Of a stretch of DNA of 64,000 nucleotides, positions 41,486 through 51,339 are shown piece by piece. Made by a program: the position numbers and the translations under genes. The DNA is taken from the NCBI GenBank assembly GCA_009746045.1, contig RPFO01000079.1, positions 114,501 through 178,500 on the forward strand, given 5' to 3'. This stretch comes from Mesostigma viride (taxonomy: Eukaryota; Streptophyta; Mesostigmatophyceae; Mesostigmatales; Mesostigmataceae). Below the pieces are notes generated by a model that saw nothing but the letters and a program-made list of their open reading frames with translations, had not been told where the DNA came from and did not search any database. Position 1 is the stretch's first letter, and the number at the start of each line of letters is the position of its first letter.

Positions 41486-42711
41486 CTACACAATCCTTGC
41501 AGACTGGGGGCCCTGTGACACCTCAAGCACTGGGAATGAGGCGTTTTGTATCTCGCTATCTGTTGGGAATGCCTGGCCTCCATCAGGCAGCGAGCTGGCG
41601 CATGGGAGCTGCCCCACGCGGTCCAACTCCTTCACCACCAGTCGCTCCATGACCTCGTCCATCTCCTCAGCCGTGAAGCCGAGGAGCAGCCTCAAGTCCT
41701 CCCTGGCGCCATGGCCTTCCTTCATCAGGCGCTCCTTCACGGCCTCTGCCTGCTTGGCCTTCTCCTTCAGCTCCAGCACAGCGCAGGCCTCGTGGTAGTA
41801 GGCGCACCTCTTCATGTGAGCCTCCACGTCCGCCTTCCTGCCAGTGTATAGGAACAGCCGGTCTTGGACTTGGAGCCGTCCTGCCTCTTGATATCGACGG
41901 AGAAACCGCACTCGAAGCGGTTCTTCTCGCAGGTGGCGAAGTGGTCGTCGACGTCCTCCCTGTGAAGGAACATTCCGCAGCCGTAGTCGCAGAAGCCGTA
42001 GGGGAGGGAGGCCACCAGCTCGTTGAGGGCGTGGTCCATCTGGTAGAACTTGTGGTAGTGCGTGAGGACTTCGCAGCTGCACATGGGGCACTTCATGTTG
42101 GTGGTCTTGCCGTTCGGCTTGGTGAGATGGAACGCCTTCATCTTCTCCACGCACTCGGGGCACATCACGCAGTTGCACTCGTGGATGTGGGGATGGTCGA
42201 TGAGGGCGACGAGCCTCGCGTACTTCCCCGTCTTGCTGGGGGCCAGGCAGAAGGGGCACTGCGGCAACTTGATAACGACAGCGTTTTTGACGTTGCAGGA
42301 CAGCCCTTCGTATTTCTCCTGCCAAGAGCGTTCGCGGAGGCCGGCGGGAGTGGAGACCTTCTGCCTCATAGGCATCTCCTTCAGCCGTTTGGCGTCACGG
42401 CTTTCTTCTGCAAGCAAAACAAAAAAGCAAAAAAAAAAAACGCAAGCATTGAAAAAAAAACAAATTTATAAGCCACGGAAAACCACACAAGGAGTGAGCT
42501 TTTGGGGGCAAAACCACTTGCAAACGACAGCTCTCCACGGGAAAAGACGGAAAAAGACAGGAAAAGGAACATTACCCGGCTCTTGCTCCTGCTCAGCGTC
42601 GTATGGCCTGTCGCGAGTTCCTTCCCTTGGAAGTGGGCGAGGCACAGGCCTCATTCCCCCCCTCACGCCCTGGCTACCATGAGAGTTAGAAGCGGATCCA
42701 GCCCTAGGCAT
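41486..42711 (-). CDS. RING / TRAF-type zinc-finger protein (probable E3 ubiquitin ligase), one intron, one frameshift
   Basis: Exon 1 (42711-42576) ends CCGG|GTAATG. The intron (42575-42408) ends in a T-rich tract and TTGCAG, and exon 2 (42407-41486) continues the frame in phase 1, so splicing is well supported. The protein has a basic N-terminus, a RING-like finger at residues 96-155 (CPFC ... HECNCVMCPEC ... CPMC) and a TRAF-type finger at about 183-212 (CDYGCGMFLHREDVDDH). A second Cys/His region (EAHMKRCAYYHEAC) and a Lys/Glu-rich helix follow. A 1-nt loss near 41840 shifts the frame inside the TRAF region; it may be an assembly error or a null allele. It shares a promoter region with the gene at 43444. 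Substrate unknown. Confidence 0.75.
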
Positions 42712-43011
42712 CGTGTTCTGAGAGATGTAGTGAGCTTTCTTGGCTATGGCGGTGTGTAGTGGTGAGTGCTCGTGGAGGCGTGGTGGTTGGGCACATATAC
42801 ACTTCGAAGACCCTTCTCCGCCTCAAAGTTTTTGGGCGATTTGTGACCGTGCGATTGGCCTGAACAGGCGTTTTGCAGGAGATTTCCCGTGAGACAGCAC
42901 GCCGTACAAGGAATCACGCCAAAAAATCCGCTGGAAGATCTCGGGATCTCCGTTTTCTCGTGCCGCGGCTCGGGACTGACAAGTTGGCGTGGCGGTTACT
43001 TCACGATTTTA

Positions 43012-43210
43012 GCGTGGCGTGCCGCGGGAAACGGCCGTTACGTGCCGGTCCAGCGTGGCGTGCCGCGGGAAACGGCGGTTACATGCCAGTCCAGCGTGGC
43101 GTGCCGCGGGAAACGGCGGTTTTCTGAACTTGTCCAGCGTGGAGTGCCGCGGGAAACGGCGGTTACATGCCAGTCCAGCGTGGCGTGCCGCGGGAAAGGC
43201 GGTTTCGTAT
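43012..43210 (+). promoter_or_regulatory. Five tandem 41-bp repeats, each with an E2F-like site
   Basis: Units start at 43012, 43053, 43094, 43137 and 43178 (spacing 41-43 bp). Each contains GCCGCGGGAAA, whose complement TTTCCCGC fits the E2F/DP consensus TTTSSCGC. Spacing close to four helical turns would put all sites on one face of the DNA. Candidate cell-cycle control of one or both neighbours (inference). Confidence 0.65.
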
Positions 43211-43343
43211 CAGATTTCCCGTGGATTCACGCGGCCCGCGGCCTTCACCGCGTGGATTTCCACGGCCGTTTTGCCGTTACCAGCCTGTCACAGCGGCGAC
43301 CACAGGATTTTTCACAAGTCCCATGCGTCATCCACGGGGAAGG

Positions 43344-43350
43344 TATAAAA
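43344..43350 (+). promoter_or_regulatory. TATA box
   Basis: TATAAAA about 94 bp ahead of the ATG at 43444, leaving room for a transcript start near 43375 and a ~70-nt leader. Confidence 0.65.
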
Positions 43351-43443
43351 CACTTCCCCCTTTGCATCCAAGGGCATTCTGCAAGCCAAACCGCCATAGC
43401 CAAAAAGCTCTCAGCAAAACCAACCCCTTAGCACCAAAACACA

Positions 43444-44601
43444 ATGGCCCGCACTAAGCGTTTCCCAGTCCGCGCTTACCCAGGCAATGGGTCAAAGTCC
43501 ACGATATGACAGACAAGCTCCACGACGCTTTTGACGCAGCTCTCGCAAAAAGGAACAAGGAAAACAAGCCAGTCGCAGAAGTGCTGTCCATTTGCATTTG
43601 TTGCGATACCTTGCTCCCCATTGACAAGTTTCGCAAGGTCCCCGAGGATATCGGTGGCTACCACACGGAATGCATCCTCTGCGAGCACAGCTCGAGGTAA
43701 ACTTCCTTTCCTTGCGTTTTTTTGCTGACTTTGGCTGCATTTTTGCACTCCTCCTGTGGATTCTAACAAGACGCACTGCCCCTTGTCATTTTTTGTGCTG
43801 CCCGCCCCACTTTGCAGAACAACGAGATCGACCACAAGCCGATTTTCCCCCCCGAGTGCCCAGAGTGCGGGGATGAGACCGCTCCGTGGGCTTTCTTCCC
43901 CAACGCCAACTGGAAGCGCGAGCTCTGCGTCAATTGCTTCTTCTCCAAGGAGGAGAACGTCTTCACTGCTCCGAACATCCCCAGGCCCGTGGACCCCTGC
44001 GAGTCCGACCCTCGCTACAACATGCCACTCAAGTGGCAAGTGAGGAAGGCGGACAGGGACGAGAGGAGGAAGGCGATCCAGGAGGAGGCACGCAGGCGCC
44101 TCCAGGAAATCCAGGACGAGTCTGACGCTGAGGAGGGGGCCCTCGAGTCTGAGAAGGACGAGGACGACGAGGAGCTGTTGGACGACGCGGAGGACCCGTG
44201 GTACCAGTTCAAGCGGGATCCCGAGGAGGAGGAGGAGCAGGAGCAGGAGGAGGAGCAGCAGCCCCAGGAGGCTGAGGTCAAGGAGGAGGAGGAGGAGGAG
44301 GAGGAGGAGGAGCCCAAGTTCCTCAGGGGCAACAACTGCAGGAGGGTGAAGACCATGCACGCCTTCCAAGATGGCCCCCAAGGTCATCGAGGTGGAGGAT
44401 GACGACGACGACGTTGTGGAGGTCCCCAAGAGCGACTTCCTCAAGGGAAAGCGCCCTGCTGACTCAGCCCCCCCCACCTCTGAGGAGCCAGTCGTGAAGA
44501 AGGAGAAGGTCTTCCGTGGTGCCAACCCCTCCCAGCGTTTTCGAGCTGGCCCGTCTGGCTCCAACCCCTCCATGAGGCCCTGCTCCATGAAGGGGGACTA
44601 A
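43444..44601 (+). CDS. Zinc-ribbon, acidic protein with SUMO-interaction-like motif; intron and frameshifts
   Basis: An ATG at 43444 (ACACAATGG) follows the TATA box. Its frame stops after 21 codons, while the next frame (ATG 43506) carries CICCDTLLPIDKF and CILCEH. This C-x2-C ... C-x2-C ribbon resembles those found in HNH-associated and Stc1-like proteins. A GT-AG intron is suggested at 43697-43817 (GAG|GTAAAC ... TTTGCAG). The second exon has CPECGDETAPWAF and CVNCF (a second C4 ribbon) and a long Glu-rich region. It then shifts frame near 44380 to VIEVEDDDDDVVEV, a SUMO-interaction-like motif, ending at 44601. The frames do not join cleanly through the intron, so there are probably at least two indels. 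Function unknown. Confidence 0.5.
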
Positions 44602-45459
44602 AGACAAGTCCCTAGGACTTTGTCATTTGTGATGTACACTAGCACGCATGGTAGTCAGTATAGGGGGAGTCCCGTGGGACCTTGTGCATTTTCATATATT
44701 TTAAATATATAATTACTTACAGCAGAGTAAAATCACTCAAACCAAAGCAAACGCCCAGCTATAAACCTATATACAGAGCCATGTCAAAGCTCTATACTAC
44801 GATAAGACCAATGGAAACGCCTAACGGGAGGAACCTAATAGCCCTGCTGCACCGCAAAATCAGCCCGCGTACGGCGGAGCATGATGTCAGCCATGGCCCG
44901 AGTCAGCGCCACCGACAAGCGCTGACGCCAATATGACGTCCAGGTCCGCGCCGACCATGGGGCCCGCTGGCCCTCCAGGTCCAGCCGGTCCTCCCGGATT
45001 TTTCATATATTTACTCATGATTTTATTGAAGTAATAAAAGTTTCTTGCATGCAAGCATTCACGAACAATGTGCTTATCAAGCCTTGCATGGATATATAAT
45101 TTAATTACAATTTGGACAAGTACTTTGGCCTGTGCACTTAGGTAGCAGGCCCATACGCCTTAGTGTTTGGGACTTAGGCAATTTTCTCAAGTCCGGGACC
45201 ACCGAATTCGGAGCCGCGCCTATACTGCACCGTACGACGCCAGAATATGGTACTTGCACCGTACGAATGCAGTATCACGGATCAGAATCGTATATAATGT
45301 ACATTCTGGACTTGGAACGAATTGTAAGGGGGGTGGCTGGCGGCCCATTTGGCAAATTATCGAATTTTGGGGGTGGTAAACATATACAAAATAAATCAAA
45401 GGCGGCGTGCATGCGTGCAATGAATTAATTAATCAAACAACGCGAAGGGAAGTGACACA
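44602..45459. other. Intergenic, no gene seen
   Basis: AT-rich 3' region and a GC patch near 44940-44995. Short plus-strand frames at 44682-44936 and 45132-45428 have no features. ATTAATTAATCAA precedes the next ATG. Confidence 0.4.
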
Positions 45460-46434
45460 ATGAACGATAGCCCAGGTATGAAGGATAACGACATAATGAA
45501 AGACAACGTTAGGCAGGCGAAGCGGCTGCCAATCGCCGCTTTATTTCACGCAGTAGGAGACATGCTCCAGGAGGTAGTCGACGACATTTCAAAGAGAAAC
45601 TCGAGGGGCAAGGCCACCCAGGGGGGGCCGGCAAATGCCGACATTGTCTCCTCCTCCTCGTCATCAGATGAGGAAGACGAGGAGGAGGAGGAGCCAGCAT
45701 ACAACGACGACGGAAAGGTGTACAAATTTGACAGCGTTAAGCTGGAAGGCGGGGTAATGCACGTGAGGACGAGGTTTTCTGACCTCACCATGGCATGGTT
45801 GCCATTGTCAAAGATTGACAGCCAGTACGACGCAAGGATGCGTGACTTTCTCAAGAACTTTAGGGGGTCGGCGAACGTGGCTCCAGGTAATCGCGTCACA
45901 GCCAAGATGGCGAGAGATGCGTGGACAGAACGCATGCAGCAGGAGGAAACCCTCGCGGCCCAGGAGGTCGACGTTACTGGGACCAACGACCCCCCGCCGA
46001 TGCAGTGGGAGGTAGTTGTAAAGAAGGAGGAGGGAGCCACTCCCTCCTCCAAGAGGGCCAGGAAGTCGCCACCGGTCGGACGACGCGTCAAGCTCACAAA
46101 AATCACGCCGAGCCCGGCAGACAGGGGGTTCGCCATCAAGAAGACCCCCGTCCCTTCCCAGGCGAAGACTGCAGCCGGTCAGGCATCTGGGGAGAAGCCT
46201 GCACCCAGTGCTGGGGAGAAGCCTGCACCCGCCAGCGAGGGGAACAAGCCTGCACCCGCCAGCGAGGAGGAGAAGCCAGCAGCTGGGCAGGCTTCAGGGG
46301 GCAAGCCTGTCCCCGGTGACGCTGAAGTGGCTTCTGGACTAGAAACCCTGCAAAGGATGTTGACCCACATGGCGACTATGGGGTTCACACACGCTCAAAT
46401 CGCAGAGACCATGGCCGCCCACCAGAAGAAGTAG
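45460..46434 (+). CDS. Hypothetical acidic/Lys-Pro-rich protein, 324 residues
   Basis: One uninterrupted frame from ATG 45460. The N-terminal helix is LPIAALFHAVGDMLQEVVDD. A Ser/Glu acidic block (SSSSSSDEEDEEEEE) is followed by a compact region at about 85-165 (VYKFDSVKLEGGVMHVRT, AWLPLSKID). Next come WEVVVKKEEG and basic clusters (SSKRARKSPP, GRRVKLTK), then EKPAPASE-type repeats and a C-terminal helix. AATAAA signals at 46477 and 46485 lie 40-55 bp after the stop. The profile suits a nuclear or chromatin-associated protein, but no family is recognised. It faces the gene at 46554. Confidence 0.6.
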   Translation: MNDSPGMKDNDIMKDNVRQAKRLPIAALFHAVGDMLQEVVDDISKRNSRGKATQGGPANADIVSSSSSSDEEDEEEEEPAYNDDGKVYKFDSVKLEGGVMHVRTRFSDLTMAWLPLSKIDSQYDARMRDFLKNFRGSANVAPGNRVTAKMARDAWTERMQQEETLAAQEVDVTGTNDPPPMQWEVVVKKEEGATPSSKRARKSPPVGRRVKLTKITPSPADRGFAIKKTPVPSQAKTAAGQASGEKPAPSAGEKPAPASEGNKPAPASEEEKPAAGQASGGKPVPGDAEVASGLETLQRMLTHMATMGFTHAQIAETMAAHQKK

Positions 46435-46553
46435 ACCTTTGGTGGCTTGGCAATTCATGAAGGACAGCTGTTTTTGAATAAATTAATAAAGCAATGGACA
46501 ATGTTTGCATTATTGAGTCATTTCATGGCATCACAATGTGTAATTGGATTTTA

Positions 46554-47387
46554 TTATGAATAATAATGGATGTATTGCACACATGTCCGTGCACTCCCAC
46601 GGGGTTGTGATGATATACTGGCTGCTGTCACACCCTGGCCACATGTGATGACTTTCCCGTGGATCCATGTGTCCCAGGTGCCCACCCCTGGGGTCACCTT
46701 GGGTTTTTGTAGCGCCAGGAGCGCTGGGGTAAGGGTTATCTCAGTCTCCCCGTCGGGAAGACTGGCAGTATCTGAGACCTCATCATCGGACATTTGTTGT
46801 CCTCCGATGGGCTCCACGGGTCTACGCACCACCCGCGCGAGCTTTATGCTTTCCATCTCCTTCTTCTTTCGAAGAAGGGCAGAAGGTCGCCCAAGCTGAA
46901 GCTCGATGTGATTGTGCCCCTGAGCGAAGGGAACACGAAGATCAGATGTGGCGGGGCGAAACGTGATCGCCCCGTCCGGCGCCACCGAAGCCGTCTGACG
47001 GGGCATGAGCTCCCGAATAGTCGGCAACGGAGGGCCGGACTGGGGAGCCTCGGTGGGGTTGACCGCCGAGGGCTCCGCAGCCATGGCTGCTCCAGCCGTG
47101 GTTGCGGCTGTTGCAGCCGCCGGAGTCGAGGGTAAGCCGGTCCCCCGGGGGGGAGCCGTCTCGTCCTCCGGCTTCTCAGGGGAGGGGGGTAGGTCGGTCG
47201 GCCTTGCAGCCGCCGTCCCCTCGTCCTGGCAGACATTGTTGTTCTTTTTGTTTTTCTTCTTTTTCTTTGAAATGGCCGCATCGCCAGCCGGCTTCTTATT
47301 GTTGTCTTTGGGCATCCGCCGATCCCGCCCGTCATCATCCTCGTTGAAGTTAAGCTTCTTAGCGACATTCTTGTTAGAGATAGCCAT
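46554..47387 (-). CDS. Hypothetical Lys-rich, Pro/Ala-rich protein, 277 residues
   Basis: Uninterrupted frame from ATG 47387. The N-terminal lysine cluster (ISKKKKKNKKNNN) is a likely nuclear or nucleolar signal. A Pro/Ala/Thr linker follows. The C-terminal third is more ordered: ITFRPATSDLRVPFAQGHNH, KLARVVRRPVEP and GTWDTWIHGKVITCG. Convergent with the preceding gene, with about 120 bp between stops. No family is recognised. Codon use resembles the neighbours, so it is likely a real gene. Confidence 0.55.
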   Translation of the reverse strand: MAISNKNVAKKLNFNEDDDGRDRRMPKDNNKKPAGDAAISKKKKKNKKNNNVCQDEGTAAARPTDLPPSPEKPEDETAPPRGTGLPSTPAAATAATTAGAAMAAEPSAVNPTEAPQSGPPLPTIRELMPRQTASVAPDGAITFRPATSDLRVPFAQGHNHIELQLGRPSALLRKKKEMESIKLARVVRRPVEPIGGQQMSDDEVSDTASLPDGETEITLTPALLALQKPKVTPGVGTWDTWIHGKVITCGQGVTAASISSQPRGSARTCVQYIHYYS

Positions 47388-47844
47388 TGGTAGCAGATAA
47401 AATTCAAGTTAGAATACGAATGACCGACTTGGTACAATGCTTGAGAACACAGAGTGCTGAGAGCAATGAATTGCTTGCTTCATTAGAAAATAGGTTTACC
47501 CTTTATCAACGTTCCTCTCACTGGCTGCGCCGCCAGTGACCGTTGGGTGCAGACCGTTGGCCCGAGGCCGCACGATGACAGGTAGCAGTCTAGTCACTGC
47601 ATCGTGTGATCACAGATCAATGCACGCTGCAGTACGGTCCCTATCTAGGATACTCTAGTACCGTCCAATGACAGGACACTACGTATACTGGGTACTGACA
47701 TCTGTCACGTACCCCAGTACCCAAAGTACCTATCTAGGGAAACGTATGCGACTCGACTAGCATTCCTATCTGCATAGCCCACGTGGTATTTATATTCACA
47801 TACCAACGTAGGCTTACAAGGCTTATTCATACGTTGTATTCACA
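47388..47844. other. Intergenic / LINE 5' UTR
   Basis: Rich in GTACC/GGTAC words (47640-47740). Probably includes the 5' UTR of the following LINE and the promoter of the minus-strand gene. No ORF. Confidence 0.35.
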
Positions 47845-48771
47845 ATGCCTTTGAGACTTAGTCTACAGCAAAGCATGGAGACTAACTCAGCCCCATCGGC
47901 TTCCTCCCTCTGCAAGGATGACATCCGCGCAGTGCTGGAGGAGCACGTGACCTGGCCGCTGGCCGAGCAGCTGACATCGCTGAACACCACGCTCAACACG
48001 GTCGAGGCCCGGGTCTCCAACGTGGAAACCAAGGTCGTCCACAAGCTACAACCCCAGTTCACGGCGCTACACACCGCGGCGCAGGCTTCGGAAACGCATG
48101 CTGCACTTGTCTCTCGCCTTAACCAGGTGGAGGGCAAGTGTGGCGTGCTCCTGAAGAAGCTTGAGGCCATCACCGCCCACACCGAGGCCCTGGCCACACA
48201 GGTCCCCAAGATAGCGGAGCAGACGGCCACCATTGCATCCCAGCCATGCCAGGATGCTGGCGACCTCCCGCCGCTCTCCTACGCGGACCTGCTGCGGTCA
48301 GCGACCGCCTCCACCACCGACGCCATCGCCACAAAGCTCCAGGAGCTGGAGGACCACCGCCAGGCCCAGCAACGGGAGGTCACCGACCGCGCTCGCCGCG
48401 AGTGCCGAGTGGTGCTACGTCGCTTCCCCCAGAAGCCAGGTGAGACGTCAACCTCTCTTGCTGACGAGCTCAAGAACCAGCTTCTTACCCTCATGGGCCT
48501 GGTAGGTGAGGTAGAACTGCGTGGGTGCCACCGCCTTCCCCACTCACGGGACAAGGCGTCTCCCCCACCAGTCCTACTCACCTTCCCCTCCCCTGAGGAT
48601 AAGCAGCGGTTCCTCTCTCGTCGCAAGCGGTTGCACGACCTCACCTGGACGCTGGATGACGACCTCACCCCCGCTCAGCAACAGCAGCGCCGCGACCTGT
48701 GGCCGGAATACCTCCGCCATATAAGCAGGACCCCCAGAAGCCCAAGGTGTACTGGAGGGGCGGGGACCTGA
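47845..48771 (+). CDS. LINE ORF1 protein, family A (coiled coil + RRM-like)
   Basis: ATG 47845 opens about 308 residues. A predicted coiled coil (LNTTLNTVEARVSNVETKVV, EGKCGVLLKKLEAI) is followed by an RRM-like domain (CRVVLRRFPQ, VLLTFPSPEDKQRFLSRRKR) and a C-terminal WTLDDDLTPAQQQQRRDLWP. This matches L1-type ORF1 nucleic-acid chaperones. A 1-nt loss near 48722 moves the last ~20 codons (KVYWRGGDLMIN, MWTPPAG) into another frame. ORF1 runs straight into the 3' UTR, so this copy lacks ORF2 and must be non-autonomous. Confidence 0.75.
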   Translation: MPLRLSLQQSMETNSAPSASSLCKDDIRAVLEEHVTWPLAEQLTSLNTTLNTVEARVSNVETKVVHKLQPQFTALHTAAQASETHAALVSRLNQVEGKCGVLLKKLEAITAHTEALATQVPKIAEQTATIASQPCQDAGDLPPLSYADLLRSATASTTDAIATKLQELEDHRQAQQREVTDRARRECRVVLRRFPQKPGETSTSLADELKNQLLTLMGLVGEVELRGCHRLPHSRDKASPPPVLLTFPSPEDKQRFLSRRKRLHDLTWTLDDDLTPAQQQQRRDLWPEYLRHISRTPRSPRCTGGAGT

Positions 48772-49235
48772 TGATCAACCACAAGATGTGGACGCCCCCA
48801 GCGGGCTAGAATAGCAATAGTAGCCCTAGCTTGCAACCATTGGCGTCACTGCCGCTAAGGCAGCCATGCCTAGAATGTTTGCCTAGCTGTGTCAACACAC
48901 CTAGTCACGTGCCGCCAACGCACGGTACACAACCAGCCATAGCCTTAGCCTAGTCCTAGTACAGCCATGCTACGCCCTGGCTATGTTCAGATTACTTGCC
49001 CACGCTCCTTGCTATGATATGCTCACATGGGTCTTATTGCACCCACAGACTGCCGGATCGTTAGCGTGTCCGTTCAGCTAGCGCGCCCGAATGCAGCTGT
49101 GGCATGCCTTTGGCATGAAGGAGACTGGGGGTCTCTGCCCTTTCTCCTGTAGTGCACACACAGGGATTAAAAGCACTTCGGTGCTCCGTGACTCCCCAAC
49201 GGGAGCACGAGTTTAATTAATTAATTAATTAATAT
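48772..49235 (+). mobile_element. LINE family A 3' UTR and tail
   Basis: Homologous to 21845-22315. Ends with the hairpin GTGCTCC ... GGAGCAC and a (TTAA)n tail (49212-49232). Confidence 0.8.
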
Positions 49236-49251
49236 GCCCCTTCTCAGGGCT

Positions 49252-51240
49252 ATTAATTAATTAATTAATTAGGAACATAACTCCGTTGGGAGAATATGTA
49301 GCACATAGCCCTTGAGAAGGGGCATATGGCCTATAATACATTCTAAGCTACTTCCTGCAAGGGTGGGAATGTTAACGACACTTGCTCTAGGTGCACCATG
49401 GCACCTGCATCCCCAGGATCTTCAAGCTATGCCCAGCTAAGGGGGAGCCTGTCACGGGGGGGAAGATCAGCATAGCTATACGAGAGCTAGAGCGTGGCAT
49501 CTCAGCAGAGAGCCGCTCTCTGCATGGGCACAGCATAACCAAATAAAGCTAGGCATCATCTGCATGGAGTGTGGCACATCATAGGCACACATGTACATGG
49601 CTAAATAATACTCGTGAATCAGCTGGTATAGAGCCTATAGGAGGCGTACATGTACATGGCCACGGTCTATCTATTCTACACTACTGCTGCTGTATTCCCC
49701 TAAGCTGGGGCGTCTGGAGTCGTTGGGGCCGCGGGGGTCGCATGCCAGGGCTTGTGGCCGACGTAGATGGCCGCCCCCTTCCAGTACACCGGCTGCCCCG
49801 CCTTGGTCTGCCGGAGCTGGAGGTAGGTCGGCCATTGCTCCCGTCGCCGTTGTTGCTGCGCCAGGGTCAACAAGTCGTCGTCAAGGGTGAAGTGAGTCTT
49901 CTCGAGCCGCTTGCGGCGTCTGAGGAAGGAAATCTTGTCCGCCGGGTTCTTAAAGGTGAGAAGGAGCGGGGGCGCCCCTGCCTTACCCCGCGCGCGGGGA
50001 AGGCGCGGTGGGCGACCAGCTCAATCTCACCAGTAAGGCCCATGCGACCAAGGATTTCTCTCTCAAACGCACGCGCAAGCTTCTCGGACTTCTCACCTTC
50101 CTCCATTTCGAAGTTCTTGACAATGACGTTACTGTAAGGCTGCGCTTGGCGAGCTCGGCCTCCTCGCGGAGGTCAAGCGTCTGCCGCTGGAGCTGGGCTG
50201 CGACGGCGGAGGTGGTGTCGAGGTGGTGTGCTGCTTAAGCATGTCCGCCCAGGTCGTGATGGGAGGAGCATCGCCGGCCAGGCCAGCAGGGGCTGGCTTG
50301 GCGGCAATGTCCTTCACCGCCTGGGCGGTGAGGCCTGCGGTGTTCTGCAGGACCTCGATAGCGATTGCATTATCCTTGAGGCGCTGGTCGATGTCGCGGA
50401 GCTGGGCGGTGATGGAGTCGGTGGAGGCGGGGGGGCCCGGGGGGGGGGAGGCGAGGAGGGTGGCGGTGGCGGTGGGGATGGTGGGGAGCTCAGCAGCCAG
50501 CGTGCCGCCCATTGCCGCCACATCTGTGGCAAGGGGGGTCACGTGCTGCTCGAAAGCTTCCGCGGACGATGGATTCTGTCGCAACGGTGGAGGGCGAGGG
50601 GGCCGCGGGGGAGCCCAGATCTCGGCGTCAGAGCGCCCAAGGAGGGAGCAGAGGGCGAAGCGTTGGAGGTTGGGGCGACTCATGCGGGCAGTTCGTGGAA
50701 GATCCTCGACGGGGTCGGCAGGCTGGCCACCTGGCCAGCGGCCGCGACTGCGGGAGCACAGGTGCGAGCACAGGTCCATAAGCGAGGCGTGATTGCCGAA
50801 AAACACGTCCTCCATGAAGACTCCTGGGCTGCGCTTCCAGAAGCCCTAGGCGTTGATGTCAAAGGTGATCTCTTCCCAGTGCGGCTCAGCAGAGCGACTG
50901 CGCTTAGGTTCAGGCGATGCAGATGGCGAGGCAAGCCCGGGGGCCGCTGGGCGAGCACCAGTGCACGACTAGTGTCACCGTTGCCGTCTGGGCCGGTGGG
51001 CGAAGCTGCAGCCGAGGCTGCAGGCGTATTTTCATTGCCGAGCGCAGCCGCCAGGCTGCGTTGCATCGAGAGGCGTTTGCTCATCCTATATTGCGTAATA
51101 GCTTCGGAAAATTATATCAGCATGTGCGTCGTAGAAAGACGCATCGATTGTGATATTCACGGCTAAATTCGGTGCTCAAACGTGAAAGTTATGAGCTCCG
51201 CCGTCAGCCATGGCTACCTCGTGGCTACCTCAGGGACTTC
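49252..51240 (-). mobile_element. ORF1-only LINE copy, family B, minus strand
   Basis: Reads from a 5' UTR at 51240 (the same as 39611-39780) through a broken ORF1 (51084-49715) to a 3' end with TCTCC/GGAG hairpin and (TTAA)n tail at 49252-49300. ORF1 begins QRSLAAALGNE and GDTSRALV. A middle part is open at 50815-50129, and the end (RLEKTHFTLDDDLL, QQQRRREQWPTYLQL, PVYWKGAAIYVGHKPW) lies at 49890-49715. At least three frameshifts. No ORF2. Like 47845-49235, it goes from ORF1 straight to a 3' UTR. Confidence 0.7.
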
Positions 51241-51256
51241 TTGTTATGGGTAATGT

Positions 51257-51335
51257 TAAGATCGAGGTAACTCAGGGCTATGTGCTACATATACTCCCAA
51301 CGGAGTTATGTTCCTAATTAATTAATTAATACCAC
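51257..51335 (+). mobile_element. LINE family B 3' terminus, plus strand
   Basis: GGGCTATGTGCTACATATAC, the ACTCC-CAAC-GGAGT hairpin and a (TTAA)n tail. It is the inverse of 49252-49325, so two short LINE ends face each other around the ORF1 copy. Confidence 0.7.
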
Positions 51336-51339
51336 CCTC

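Larger units (their letters stand above)
42712..43443. promoter_or_regulatory. Divergent promoter region between the RING/TRAF and zinc-ribbon genes
   Basis: About 730 bp lies between two start codons on opposite strands. It contains the tandem E2F-like array (43012-43210) and a TATA box (43344-43350). No ORF is supported here. Confidence 0.6.

Noticed and set aside
43444..43509. MARTK start as histone H3
   Set aside because: Only the first four residues after Met match; the rest does not resemble H3 and the frame closes after 21 codons.
50228..51166. 312-codon plus-strand ORF
   Set aside because: Shadow of the minus-strand LINE ORF1, which has homologues at 39783 and 47845.
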